Below are positions 33,055 through 39,991 of a DNA stretch of 42,218 nt, piece after piece. The first letter of the stretch is position 1; every line of letters begins with the position of its first letter. The translations under genes were made by a program, and so were the position numbers. Source of the stretch: Nitrospinaceae bacterium (GTDB taxonomy: Bacteria > Nitrospinota > Nitrospinia > Nitrospinales > VA-1); contig JAJDBH010000070.1 in assembly GCA_029261455.1 (NCBI GenBank), positions 1 to 42,218 of the forward strand, given 5' to 3'. The notes beneath the pieces were generated by a model. It worked only from the letters and a program-made list of their open reading frames with translations. It had not been told where the DNA came from and made no database searches.

Positions 33055-34332
33055 TCAAAACATATAAGCAAGGCCTATATTAAATTGATCCTCTGTGTCT
33101 TTGCTTTCAAGCTTGGTATGCGTATGGTCCATCTTAATCGCGACCTCAGGAATTGGAAGATAAACTAAACCAAAGGTATAAACCCCATTCCGGTTTTTAG
33201 AGCGATCCGGAGCGGTACCACCTTCCATCTCATCCTGGGTTCTCACCCTTTCAAACATGAAGTGGGGCACGATATCATGTGTCGTCCTCCAGCCTAGTAG
33301 ATGAGGAAGATGCACCCCCACCTGAACATTATAACCAAAATTATTAGCCGCAATTCCAGTCGAACAACCGGCACCGGCAGCCGAAGCACAAAATGTATTC
33401 AGAGCAGCAGAGTCATCGACTTCGGTATTTACGATGGAAGCGTTCATGTCGAACCATCTCCAGCGATATTTGATATCTGCTTCGAGAAGGGTCATGTGTC
33501 CACCTTCATCAATAATATTATGGGTGGTATCACCGTCAACGATTGAGAAGCCAACTTGCAGACCTCGCATAAGCCTGGTTAATTCAACCCGGGCAAATAT
33601 ACTGAAGTCATCTGCGATTCGATTATTGACCTGTGCACGCCCACCCCGAATTCCATTACTACTGAAAGAGCTTGCTGATCCACCGGACCCTCCAGATCCC
33701 GCCCCGGTTTTCGTCGAATCTCTGCTGATAGATTGTAAAGAGTTCATATAATAGACACGGTAGTTCACACCGTCCATAATGTTTCCGTAAATTCCTGCTC
33801 CCCCGGCATTCCAACTTGTCGGAATCAGACGACTCTGCAACAAGGGCCGTTCCACTGTCCAAAACAAGTTCGGCTCATGAAATTCGTTGAGCAACCCGGT
33901 AGGGGCCAGCAAAACCCCTACACGTACATTAAAGGCAGGATCAAGCAGAAAATCCACGTGACCGAACTCAAACTCAAGTTCCTGCGCCGCATGTTCATAG
34001 TCTATTTCCGCATTGAGATGAATCCAGTCTGCCAGCAATGCGTGGATACCGATGACAAAACGATGGTTGTCAATCGTTGTGGCGCTCTTGCGTGGGTTGT
34101 GGTTGAAATGCGTTTCCCCGTAACCATGGACAGTGACCCTGTTGAAGTTAGAGGTGCCTGCACTGATACCCGAACTTCTTAGGTCGTCCACTTCATCAGA
34201 AAGCAGATCGAGTTTTCTTTCCAGCTCCTCTGTGCTCGAACTTTCCTCTTCTATATCCAGAGAAAAAGCCGGACCTGCCATAAACAAAAGCACTAAAGTC
34301 ATCAGTGCAAGTAATCCTATTTTGCGTTTCAT
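33055..34332 (-). CDS. Outer-membrane porin, Fur-box preceded
   Basis: The 425-residue precursor has a signal peptide (about 1-24), a short coiled coil (STEELERKLDLLSDEVDDL, about 31-53) as in trimeric porins, and a beta-barrel with alternating pattern that begins VTVHGYGETHFNH and ends with a terminal aromatic residue (IGLAYMF), as needed for BAM recognition. It resembles phosphate-selective porin O/P-like proteins; what passes through it is not known. AAGGAG lies five bases before the ATG. Two Fur-box-like sites lie upstream (34402-34416 and 34575-34589), pointing to induction under iron limitation. A strong terminator follows. Confidence 0.87.
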   Translation of the reverse strand: MKRKIGLLALMTLVLLFMAGPAFSLDIEEESSSTEELERKLDLLSDEVDDLRSSGISAGTSNFNRVTVHGYGETHFNHNPRKSATTIDNHRFVIGIHALLADWIHLNAEIDYEHAAQELEFEFGHVDFLLDPAFNVRVGVLLAPTGLLNEFHEPNLFWTVERPLLQSRLIPTSWNAGGAGIYGNIMDGVNYRVYYMNSLQSISRDSTKTGAGSGGSGGSASSFSSNGIRGGRAQVNNRIADDFSIFARVELTRLMRGLQVGFSIVDGDTTHNIIDEGGHMTLLEADIKYRWRWFDMNASIVNTEVDDSAALNTFCASAAGAGCSTGIAANNFGYNVQVGVHLPHLLGWRTTHDIVPHFMFERVRTQDEMEGGTAPDRSKNRNGVYTFGLVYLPIPEVAIKMDHTHTKLESKDTEDQFNIGLAYMF

Positions 34333-34401
34333 ACTCTCTCCTTTTAAAATACCGAGCCGCTAACGACTCCTATAAAAGACGCTCAATCAAAAATTTTATT
34401 T

Positions 34402-34416
34402 TGATAATGGTTATCA
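34402..34416 (-). promoter_or_regulatory. Fur-box-like site upstream of the porin gene
   Basis: TGATAATGGTTATCA matches 13 of 14 scored bases of the 7-1-7 Fur consensus TGATAATNATTATCA. It lies about 70 bases before the porin start codon, where it could cover the promoter. Confidence 0.75.
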
Positions 34417-34574
34417 TTTTTATTTATCGATATTTATATCAAAATAAGCAAATTTGTCAAGTTTAAATCTATTAAATCAATGACTCTCCAGCTAAAAAAC
34501 AGCTATCTCATTAAAAATCAATGGTGTAAATTTGGCCTTTTTTCTCAATGCTTTACGGGGTCAAAATGGTATTT

Positions 34575-34589
34575 TGATAATAACTATCA
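34575..34589 (-). promoter_or_regulatory. Second Fur-box-like site between EAL and porin genes
   Basis: TGATAATAACTATCA matches 13 of 14 bases of the 7-1-7 consensus. It lies four bases beyond the EAL stop codon and about 240 bases upstream of the porin start. It may be a distal operator for the porin or control an unrecognised transcript. Confidence 0.65.
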
Positions 34590-34592
34590 ACT

Positions 34593-35420
34593 TTATTGAT
34601 AGTCCTCTCCAGCTAACCTTCCTGAACTCATATGAAAACCAGCCAAATTCAGGGTAAGAGCATCAACAGGCATGGGCCGTCCCACTGCAAAACCCTGAAT
34701 CTGATCACAACCCAAATGACCGGCCATCACCATCTCTGTTTCAATTTCGACCCCTTCCAACACAGTTCTCAAACCCAGCTGCCTGGCAAGATTGGTGATA
34801 GCCCTTATCACAACCTGAGTTTGAGGCAGGTGAATTGACCTTGTAAAGGACTGGTCAATCTTCAGGCAGTCAAAAGAAAAAGCCGTTAAATAACCTATCG
34901 AAGAATAACCCGTTCCGAAGTCATCAATCGCAAGACTCAGCCCCAACTTCTTCAATTCTTTTAATACAGCTAAAGCCCGTGATGAATCTTTTATGAAAAT
35001 GGACTCGGTGATTTCCAGCTCAAGGAGTCGTGGCTCCACTCCAGTCTTAGTCAGAATATCTTCCACTCTTGAAATTAAATCTTTCTCCTCCAGTTGACTT
35101 GGAGAAAGATTGACTGCAACTGATAATTCAGGGAACCCGTTTTTCCTCCAATATCTCATCTGTTCACAAGCAGAAAACAATACCCACTCTCCCAAACCAA
35201 TAATCGCACCGTTGGACTCAGCTATCGGAATGAATTCTGCGGGATGAATCCAGCCAATTCCGGGAGAATGCCATCTGGCAAGGGCCTCCAGACCCTTAAT
35301 CTTTCTGGTTTTCATATCCATTTTCGGCTGATAAAAGACTGAAAATTCTCCCAACTCCAGTCCACGCAAAATATTATGGCCCAAGGATTTTTTAAAAAAT
35401 GACCAGGTCTGCATCAACAT
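34593..35420 (-). CDS. Stand-alone EAL-domain c-di-GMP phosphodiesterase
   Basis: The 275-residue protein is almost only an EAL domain, with no sensory or GGDEF part. The motif EALARW (45-50), VAVNLSPSQL, LELEITES, IDDFGTGYSS, DCLKIDQSF and LEGVEIETE...GCDQIQGFAVGRPM are all conserved, including the metal and catalytic residues, so it should hydrolyse c-di-GMP. A GAGGGGG sequence lies five to six bases before the ATG. It is downstream of the REC gene with a 115-base gap that contains a hairpin, and could share their Fur-controlled transcript. Confidence 0.92.
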   Translation of the reverse strand: MLMQTWSFFKKSLGHNILRGLELGEFSVFYQPKMDMKTRKIKGLEALARWHSPGIGWIHPAEFIPIAESNGAIIGLGEWVLFSACEQMRYWRKNGFPELSVAVNLSPSQLEEKDLISRVEDILTKTGVEPRLLELEITESIFIKDSSRALAVLKELKKLGLSLAIDDFGTGYSSIGYLTAFSFDCLKIDQSFTRSIHLPQTQVVIRAITNLARQLGLRTVLEGVEIETEMVMAGHLGCDQIQGFAVGRPMPVDALTLNLAGFHMSSGRLAGEDYQ

Positions 35421-35464
35421 ATCGACCCCCTCACTAAAACTGATATTATAAAAGCAAAGTGAGC

Positions 35465-35502
35465 AGGAGAAACGGGGCGCAACACCCGCCTCTCCTACCC
35501 GA
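35465..35502 (-). other. Hairpin between REC and EAL genes
   Basis: On the minus strand AGGAG..CGGG pairs with CCCCG..CTCCT around a short loop, without a U-run. Nearby TTCCGGATTTTTCCGGAA (about 35504-35521) is a small palindrome. They could mark partial termination or mRNA processing. Confidence 0.4.
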
Positions 35503-35535
35503 ATTCCGGATTTTTCCGGAACAGCATAAATTTAT

Positions 35536-35937
35536 TTAACAACTCAATGGTTCAAGTCTCCATTCATTCAAATGAGAAGAAACATAAAAGTCGCAGGCAA
35601 TAACAGCAAGATCCATGGGCTTAACCGGCTTTCCCATGCATTCGTAGATACCTAGCGAATTCTGATAAAAGGCCCTTTCCCTTTCACCACCACTTGAAAG
35701 GAAAATTGTTTTGGACTTGGTTATCGCAGAAAATTGCTTCAGGAGGTCAATTCCGGGGCCATCAGACAGGTGTTCATCCACAATGATCAAGTCATATTCA
35801 TCCAAGTTAATTTCTGGCAAAGATATTTCACTCGCAAACACCACGCCATGTTCGAAACGTGCCAGCATGATAGCCAGTTGCCCTCTTTTCAACTTATCTC
35901 CATGAACCATCAAAATTTTCATAGGGGTGATATTCAT
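35536..35937 (-). CDS. Single-domain response regulator (receiver)
   Basis: The 133-residue protein is a stand-alone receiver domain. The phospho-acceptor Asp in YDLIIVDEHLSDGPGIDLL and the Lys in MGKPVKPMDL are present, but the acidic pair is reduced to one Asp (MVHGDK). The start overlaps the DUF2325 stop (ATGA); an alternative ATG is at 35922. It probably passes a phosphoryl signal to, or binds, a partner such as the EAL protein encoded downstream (inference). Confidence 0.8.
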   Translation of the reverse strand: MNITPMKILMVHGDKLKRGQLAIMLARFEHGVVFASEISLPEINLDEYDLIIVDEHLSDGPGIDLLKQFSAITKSKTIFLSSGGERERAFYQNSLGIYECMGKPVKPMDLAVIACDFYVSSHLNEWRLEPLSC

Positions 35938-36230
35938 GCCGTCACCTCACCTTCCGAAAATCCCTCCAAGCAACGCTTTAGAGCCGAAACACTGCTGGAA
36001 TGGGTACGCTCGATAGGAATCCCCCACATTCTGGCTACCCGGGTTGCTTCTGCAACCATGGGGTGGGCAACCGTGCCGGTAAAAATAACAATTCCATCTA
36101 CGCCAGTCATCCTATTAGCCAGGTTAGGAATTCGTTTACTGAATACTTTGCCCTGATATCCCATATCCCTGCATTTCTTCTCATAGGACCTTCTCAATCG
36201 ATCCAATCCCCCAACAATCGCAACACTCAT
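35934..36230 (-). CDS. DUF2325 protein
   Basis: Start chosen at ATG 36230, because GGGAG lies eight bases upstream; ATG 36245 is in frame but has no such site. The 98-residue product has the DUF2325 pattern: SVAIVGGLDRLRRSYEKKCRDMGY, DGIVIFTGTVAHPMVAEA, MWGIPIERTHSSSVSAL. The family is of unknown function and occurs in metal- and stress-regulated loci. It overlaps the REC gene by four bases. A Fur-like box (36281-36295) lies about 50 bases upstream. Confidence 0.77.
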   Translation of the reverse strand: MSVAIVGGLDRLRRSYEKKCRDMGYQGKVFSKRIPNLANRMTGVDGIVIFTGTVAHPMVAEATRVARMWGIPIERTHSSSVSALKRCLEGFSEGEVTA

Positions 36231-36280
36231 AAACATTACTCCCATCTATCGCCTTGCAAACAAGGCACTTTTTTATTTTT

Positions 36281-36295
36281 TGATAACCATTCTCA
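36281..36295 (-). promoter_or_regulatory. Fur-box-like site upstream of DUF2325-REC(-EAL)
   Basis: TGATAACCATTCTCA matches 12 of 14 bases of the consensus. It lies between the ferredoxin stop and the DUF2325 start. Confidence 0.6.
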
Positions 36296-36322
36296 AAATT
36301 AAAAATGGTAAATTTTTTTAGC

Positions 36323-36595
36323 TCAAACCACTTGAGTGAAAGCTGCATTTATACCCAACGCGCCTAAAACTTCATCGGCTTCTTTTAATTTTACAATTTT
36401 CCGTTCTCCGTTAACGCGAACAGATGCACCCCCACCACAAACTTTCATGCAGGGTACACGGCATACACGAACTTCACTCAAATCCAGAGCTTCCCGGATT
36501 TCAAGCAACTCACGGGCGATCCGGTCAGAAGACCAAGCCTTGCAACCAGGGCCCTTACAAATTTTCACATTTTGTTCTTGCATTGACATCACCAT
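36323..36595 (-). CDS. Thioredoxin-like [2Fe-2S] ferredoxin
   Basis: The 90-residue protein has four or five Cys in the pattern of thioredoxin-like 2Fe-2S ferredoxins: CKGPGCKAW near residue 13-21 and VCRVPCMKVCGGGASVRV at about 44-61. Three ATGs (36595, 36589, 36583) could be the start; none has a strong ribosome binding site. It lies directly downstream of the palindrome TTGATAACTGTTATCAA (36601-36617), so it is the gene of the window closest to a Fur box. A small iron-sulfur protein made under iron limitation is unusual and may be an iron sensor or Fe-S assembly helper, as Bfd is for bacterioferritin; this is inference. Confidence 0.8.
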   Translation of the reverse strand: MVMSMQEQNVKICKGPGCKAWSSDRIARELLEIREALDLSEVRVCRVPCMKVCGGGASVRVNGERKIVKLKEADEVLGALGINAAFTQVV

Positions 36596-36601
36596 TGATA
36601 T

Positions 36602-36616
36602 TGATAACTGTTATCA
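36602..36616 (-). promoter_or_regulatory. Fur-box-like site upstream of the ferredoxin gene
   Basis: TGATAACTGTTATCA is a perfect palindrome around a central base (extended TTGATAAC-T-GTTATCAA, 36601-36617) and matches 12 of 14 consensus bases. Confidence 0.7.
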
Positions 36617-36766
36617 ATATAGAGGATAAACACTACCATGTCAACATTTATAACTAAAAAATTAAAACGAAGTAAGTACTTTATTTATAGCTACTTATCA
36701 CTACCCCACATAAAGAGGTTGTAATTTTTTTGTATTTATTATAGCTTTCTGACAATTAATTGAATT

Positions 36767-36781
36767 TGATAATCTTTCTCA
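36767..36781 (+). promoter_or_regulatory. Fur-box-like site just before the fur start codon
   Basis: TGATAATCTTTCTCA matches 12 of 14 consensus bases and ends three bases before the GTG start of fur, consistent with autoregulation by blocking transcription or translation start. Confidence 0.55.
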
Positions 36782-36784
36782 ATA

Positions 36785-37243
36785 GTGAAAATGCTAAACG
36801 AATTTGACCTCTTCAAAGATTTTCTGCATAAGCAAAGGCTTCGCTGGACTCCACAAAGAAAAATGATACTCGATATTTTTTTATCCTTCGAAGGACATGT
36901 ACAAATCGAAACACTACATGAGAAAATTCGAGAACAAGATCCATCCATTGGAATAGCGACCTTATATCGAACCCTAAAACTATTGGTCGACTGTGAACTG
37001 GTAGAAGCGCATTCTTTTCAGAATGGCAAGAAAACGTATGAACGCATGTTTCATGTTCGACACCACGACCATTTGATCTGTACGAGCTGCGAAAAAACTA
37101 TCGAGTTCGAACACCCTCTTATCGAAAAGTATCAAGTCGAAATTTGCGAAGCACACGGTTTCACAATGAAGAGCCACAAAATGGAGTTATTTGGCATTTG
37201 TGACAATTGCAGGATAAAAAATAACACCCTGTCTTTTCTCTAA
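36785..37243 (+). CDS. fur: Fur-family metalloregulator
   Basis: The 152-residue protein has a winged-helix DNA-binding domain (about 1-85; RLRWTPQRKMILDIF, ASIGIATLYRTLKLL-type recognition region) and a C-terminal dimerisation domain with metal sites: HHDH (93-96), C99/C102 (CTSC) and C139/C142 (CDNC), typical of Zn-structured Fur. GTG 36785 and ATG 36791 are alternative starts. Context (bacterioferritin, ferredoxin, Fur boxes) supports iron as the sensed metal rather than zinc or peroxide. A hairpin at 37251-37286 lies downstream, shared with the convergent bacterioferritin gene. Confidence 0.92.
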   Translation: MKMLNEFDLFKDFLHKQRLRWTPQRKMILDIFLSFEGHVQIETLHEKIREQDPSIGIATLYRTLKLLVDCELVEAHSFQNGKKTYERMFHVRHHDHLICTSCEKTIEFEHPLIEKYQVEICEAHGFTMKSHKMELFGICDNCRIKNNTLSFL

Positions 37244-37244
37244 C

Positions 37245-37286
37245 AAAAAAGCCCTGCCCCAATCTTCTTACAGATTGAAACAGGGC
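37245..37286 (-). terminator. Terminator between convergent fur and bfr
   Basis: GCCCTG..AATCT pairs with AGATT..CAGGGC (37251-37286). On the minus strand it is followed by TTTTTT (37250-37245), so it terminates the bacterioferritin transcript; it may also act on fur. Confidence 0.85.
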
Positions 37287-37315
37287 ACCTTACAACAACT
37301 GATACTCCTTAACTT

Positions 37316-37795
37316 TTAATTACCATCCTTGCTCATGTTCTCGGCTAGATAGTTTTGAATTCCAATATCTTTAATGCGAGTAAACTGGGTTTCCAACCAG
37401 TCCACGCTTTCTTCCGTATCTGCAAGAATACTATCCAGAATTTCTTTGGTACCAAAGTCAGATTTATCAAAACATGTTTTGATATGTTTGCGAAGGCGAG
37501 TCACATGAGCAAGCTCAATTTTATATTGGTTTTTTAATTGCGCCTCAACATTGTTTCCCACAAGAACCGTATCGTATTTCTGCATATTCGGAACCCCATC
37601 CAAGAAAAGAGTACGCTCAATCATCATATCCGCGTGTTTCATCTCTCCCATTGACTCTTCCCGGGAATGAGCCGCCAGTTTTTCATACCCCCAGTCCATC
37701 TGCATTTTGTAATGAATATAATAAATATTGATCGACGTCAATTCTGCCATTAGCACATCATTCAAAGCACTGATTACCGCTTTATCACCCTTCAT
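37316..37795 (-). CDS. bfr: Bacterioferritin with altered ferroxidase site
   Basis: The 159-residue protein is a bacterioferritin. Heme ligand M52 and ferroxidase ligands E18, E51, H54 and E94 are present. At the second iron position E127 is Thr and H130 is Ser (ADTEESVDWLE, versus DEEGHIDWLE in E. coli), and E128 might replace E127. Such a subunit would bind heme but have weak or no ferroxidase activity, as in bacteria that build mixed cages from two kinds of subunit. GGAGAG precedes the ATG by about seven bases. A promoter-like TTGACT/TATTTT is at 37849-37876 and a Fur-like palindrome at 38029. Confidence 0.93.
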   Translation of the reverse strand: MKGDKAVISALNDVLMAELTSINIYYIHYKMQMDWGYEKLAAHSREESMGEMKHADMMIERTLFLDGVPNMQKYDTVLVGNNVEAQLKNQYKIELAHVTRLRKHIKTCFDKSDFGTKEILDSILADTEESVDWLETQFTRIKDIGIQNYLAENMSKDGN

Positions 37796-37848
37796 CGAGT
37801 CTCTCCAGAATATTTAACTGAATTTTATAAACTGCTCTTTCCAAACCA

Positions 37849-37876
37849 AAAATACCAAACCAGCAATACAAGTCAA
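37849..37876 (-). promoter_or_regulatory. Sigma-70-like promoter of bfr
   Basis: TTGACT and TATTTT are separated by 16 bases on the minus strand, giving a start about 45 bases before the bfr ATG. Confidence 0.5.
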
Positions 37877-38029
37877 CCCTTTTATTTGCAATGGGTTACA
37901 AATCACTCCAAGAATGAGAATTCATATCAATAAAAAAATTTTATTAAGGTGCTCCTAGTATCAAATCATATGTAATGACAAGTTAAACAAAGGTAAACAT
38001 TTATAAACTCTCACGAATCTTGTATGAGT

Positions 38030-38044
38030 TGATAAGACTTATCA
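38030..38044 (-). promoter_or_regulatory. Fur-box-like palindrome upstream of bfr
   Basis: TGATAAGACTTATCA is a perfect palindrome around a central A and matches 12 of 14 consensus bases. It lies in the spacer between map and bfr. Confidence 0.6.
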
Positions 38045-38223
38045 ATTACAAAATGTAATTTTAATTCTCTTACATGGGATCATCATACGAGGGTTTTACT
38101 CAAGGCAAGATACTTTTGGGACGATATCCTTCCAAACGTTAAAAACTATCGATCAGGCTTTTCACTTTGTTGAAGGCATATTATATTTTTTTCAACAGGA
38201 AAGATCACAAAAAAGAAAACAGT

Positions 38224-38988
38224 TCAAAACTGGGTCTGCCCATCGAGGCGGGTCATGACTTCTACGCCAGTATCGGTAACACAAAGGGTGTGTTCAAACT
38301 GTGCCGAGATGCTTCCATCCTGAGTGACAGCAGTCCATTTATCGGAAAGAATTTTCAAGTCCGGTTTACCCAGATTGATCATAGGTTCGATGGTGAACAC
38401 CATACCTTTTTTTATTTCCAAGCCTTCACCAAAATTCCCATAATGCAAAATCTGCGGTTCCTCATGGAAATTACTTCCGATCCCATGCCCACAGAACTCG
38501 CGCACCACTGAATAGCCGTGGCCTTCAGCAAGCTGCTGGATTGTCGCACCAATGTCACCCAGCCGACCACCGGGCTTAACGCACTCAATACCTTTCTGCA
38601 GGGCTTCCTTGCAGACCTCTACCAGCTTTTCTGCTTGCTTACGAGGTGAACCAACAAAAAATGTGCGACTGGTATCTCCATGAAACCCTTTAAGATACGT
38701 AGTGATATCCAGATTGACAATGTCTCCATTACGCAGTTTCCGACTAGAGGGAATGCCGTGACAAATCTCTTCATTAACTGAAGAGCATATACTTTTTGGG
38801 AACCCCCGATAGTTAAGGGGTGAGGGAACAGCCCCATGGGCCACAATATAGTCGTGGCAAATCTGGTCCAGCCTTTCGGTGGTCACACCGGGTTTAACGA
38901 AAGGTTCAATCATTATGAGGACTTCTGCCGCGAGTCGACAGCTTTCCTTCATGATATTTATTTCTTCATCGGTTTTAAAATGAATCAT
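38224..38988 (-). CDS. map: Methionine aminopeptidase, type I
   Basis: The enzyme removes the initiator Met from new proteins. The 254-residue protein shows EICHGIPSSRKL with the substrate-binding His, NLDITTYLKGFHGDTSRTF with both metal-binding Asp, GHGIGSNFHEEP, KGMVFTIEPMI and a final QFEHTLCVT, i.e. all metal ligands. There is no N-terminal zinc-finger extension. The start overlaps the end of era by 14 bases, so the two are one unit. Confidence 0.96.
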   Translation of the reverse strand: MIHFKTDEEINIMKESCRLAAEVLIMIEPFVKPGVTTERLDQICHDYIVAHGAVPSPLNYRGFPKSICSSVNEEICHGIPSSRKLRNGDIVNLDITTYLKGFHGDTSRTFFVGSPRKQAEKLVEVCKEALQKGIECVKPGGRLGDIGATIQQLAEGHGYSVVREFCGHGIGSNFHEEPQILHYGNFGEGLEIKKGMVFTIEPMINLGKPDLKILSDKWTAVTQDGSISAQFEHTLCVTDTGVEVMTRLDGQTQF

Positions 38989-39877
38989 GGGTATAGCCGA
39001 ATTCCTTTATGGTCTGCTTCTGGTCTCTCCAGTTGGCTTTGACTTTAATAAACAGTTTTAAAAATAGTTTGGCGCCCAAACGCTTTTCTATTTCTTGACG
39101 CGCCTGCCGCCCAATATTTTTTAACATGCTTCCGCCCTCGCCGATCAGGATTTTTTTCTGGGAGTCCTTCTCAGCATAAATCGTGGCATCAATCTGTATC
39201 ACACCATTATTCTGTTCATACATATCTTCCACCACCACAGCTACTGAATGCGGCACTTCGAACCGGGTGAGCTTCAAAATTTTCTCCCGAATGATCTCCC
39301 CAAAAAGGAAAGTTTCAGGACAATCCGTCACCATATCTTTCGGGAAATATTCCGGTCCCTCTGGGAGATAGTTCAAGATCAGACTTTTTAACTGATCCAA
39401 TCCATCTTCCTTAAGTGCTGATATGGGGATGATCTCTTCGAACAAAGACTTCCGGTTCATCTCATCCATCAACGAGAGAAGTTTGGACTTGTCAACCAGA
39501 TCAATCTTATTGATCACCAGCACCTTTTTTGTTTTAACCCCGCGCATGGAATTCAAAACAAATTCATCATCTGCGCAAAATCCGGAATCCGCAGACAGCA
39601 TGACCAGAAGCAGGTCCACATCCGAAAAAGTGCTGAAACTGGCCCGCACCATCATTTCGTTCAAGGCTCGGTCAGATTGATGAATCCCCGGCGTATCGAC
39701 TAAGATGATTTGCGCACCCGGAAGATGCAAAACTCCTGTGATTTTGTTACGGGTTGTCTGAGGTCGGTTAGAAGTCACCGCCACCTTCTGAGCCATCAAA
39801 CAGTTCAAAAGTGTGGACTTACCCACATTCGGCCTGCCAACAATGCTGGCATAACCCGACTTGAAAGTATCTGTCAT
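38975..39877 (-). CDS. era: GTPase Era
   Basis: Era assists 16S rRNA maturation and 30S assembly. The 300-residue protein has G1 GRPNVGKST (14-22), the G2 region TTRNKITG, G3 DTPG (59-62), G4 NKID (about 122) and G5 ISAL, followed by a KH domain (EGGSMLKNIGRQARQEIEKRLG, ending LFIKVKANWRD). Length and order are normal. The map gene overlaps its 3' end. It is divergent from hemW. Confidence 0.96.
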   Translation of the reverse strand: MTDTFKSGYASIVGRPNVGKSTLLNCLMAQKVAVTSNRPQTTRNKITGVLHLPGAQIILVDTPGIHQSDRALNEMMVRASFSTFSDVDLLLVMLSADSGFCADDEFVLNSMRGVKTKKVLVINKIDLVDKSKLLSLMDEMNRKSLFEEIIPISALKEDGLDQLKSLILNYLPEGPEYFPKDMVTDCPETFLFGEIIREKILKLTRFEVPHSVAVVVEDMYEQNNGVIQIDATIYAEKDSQKKILIGEGGSMLKNIGRQARQEIEKRLGAKLFLKLFIKVKANWRDQKQTIKEFGYTHDSF

Positions 39878-39991
39878 AATTATCTATCTGTTAATCCTGA
39901 ATTGAATATCAATAAAGTTCGCAAAGTTTCCACGCTGTAAGCTAAAATCGATTAAAGATGATTCTGAGCCCTTTTACCGATTAATAATACC

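Larger units (their letters stand above)
37796..38223. other. 428-bp intergenic region with promoter and Fur palindrome
   Basis: It holds the probable bfr promoter (minus strand, TTGACT-N16-TATTTT at 37876-37849) and the palindrome TTGATAAGACTTATCAA (38029-38045), followed by ATTACAAAATGTAAT (38046-38060). An AT-only inverted repeat lies at 37930-37947. The palindrome is over 230 bases upstream of bfr, which would fit a remote operator or an unannotated small RNA. No coding frame is supported. Confidence 0.5.

Noticed and set aside
38167-38511. 114-codon frame opposite map
   Set aside because: It is antisense to a well-conserved map gene and encodes nothing recognisable.
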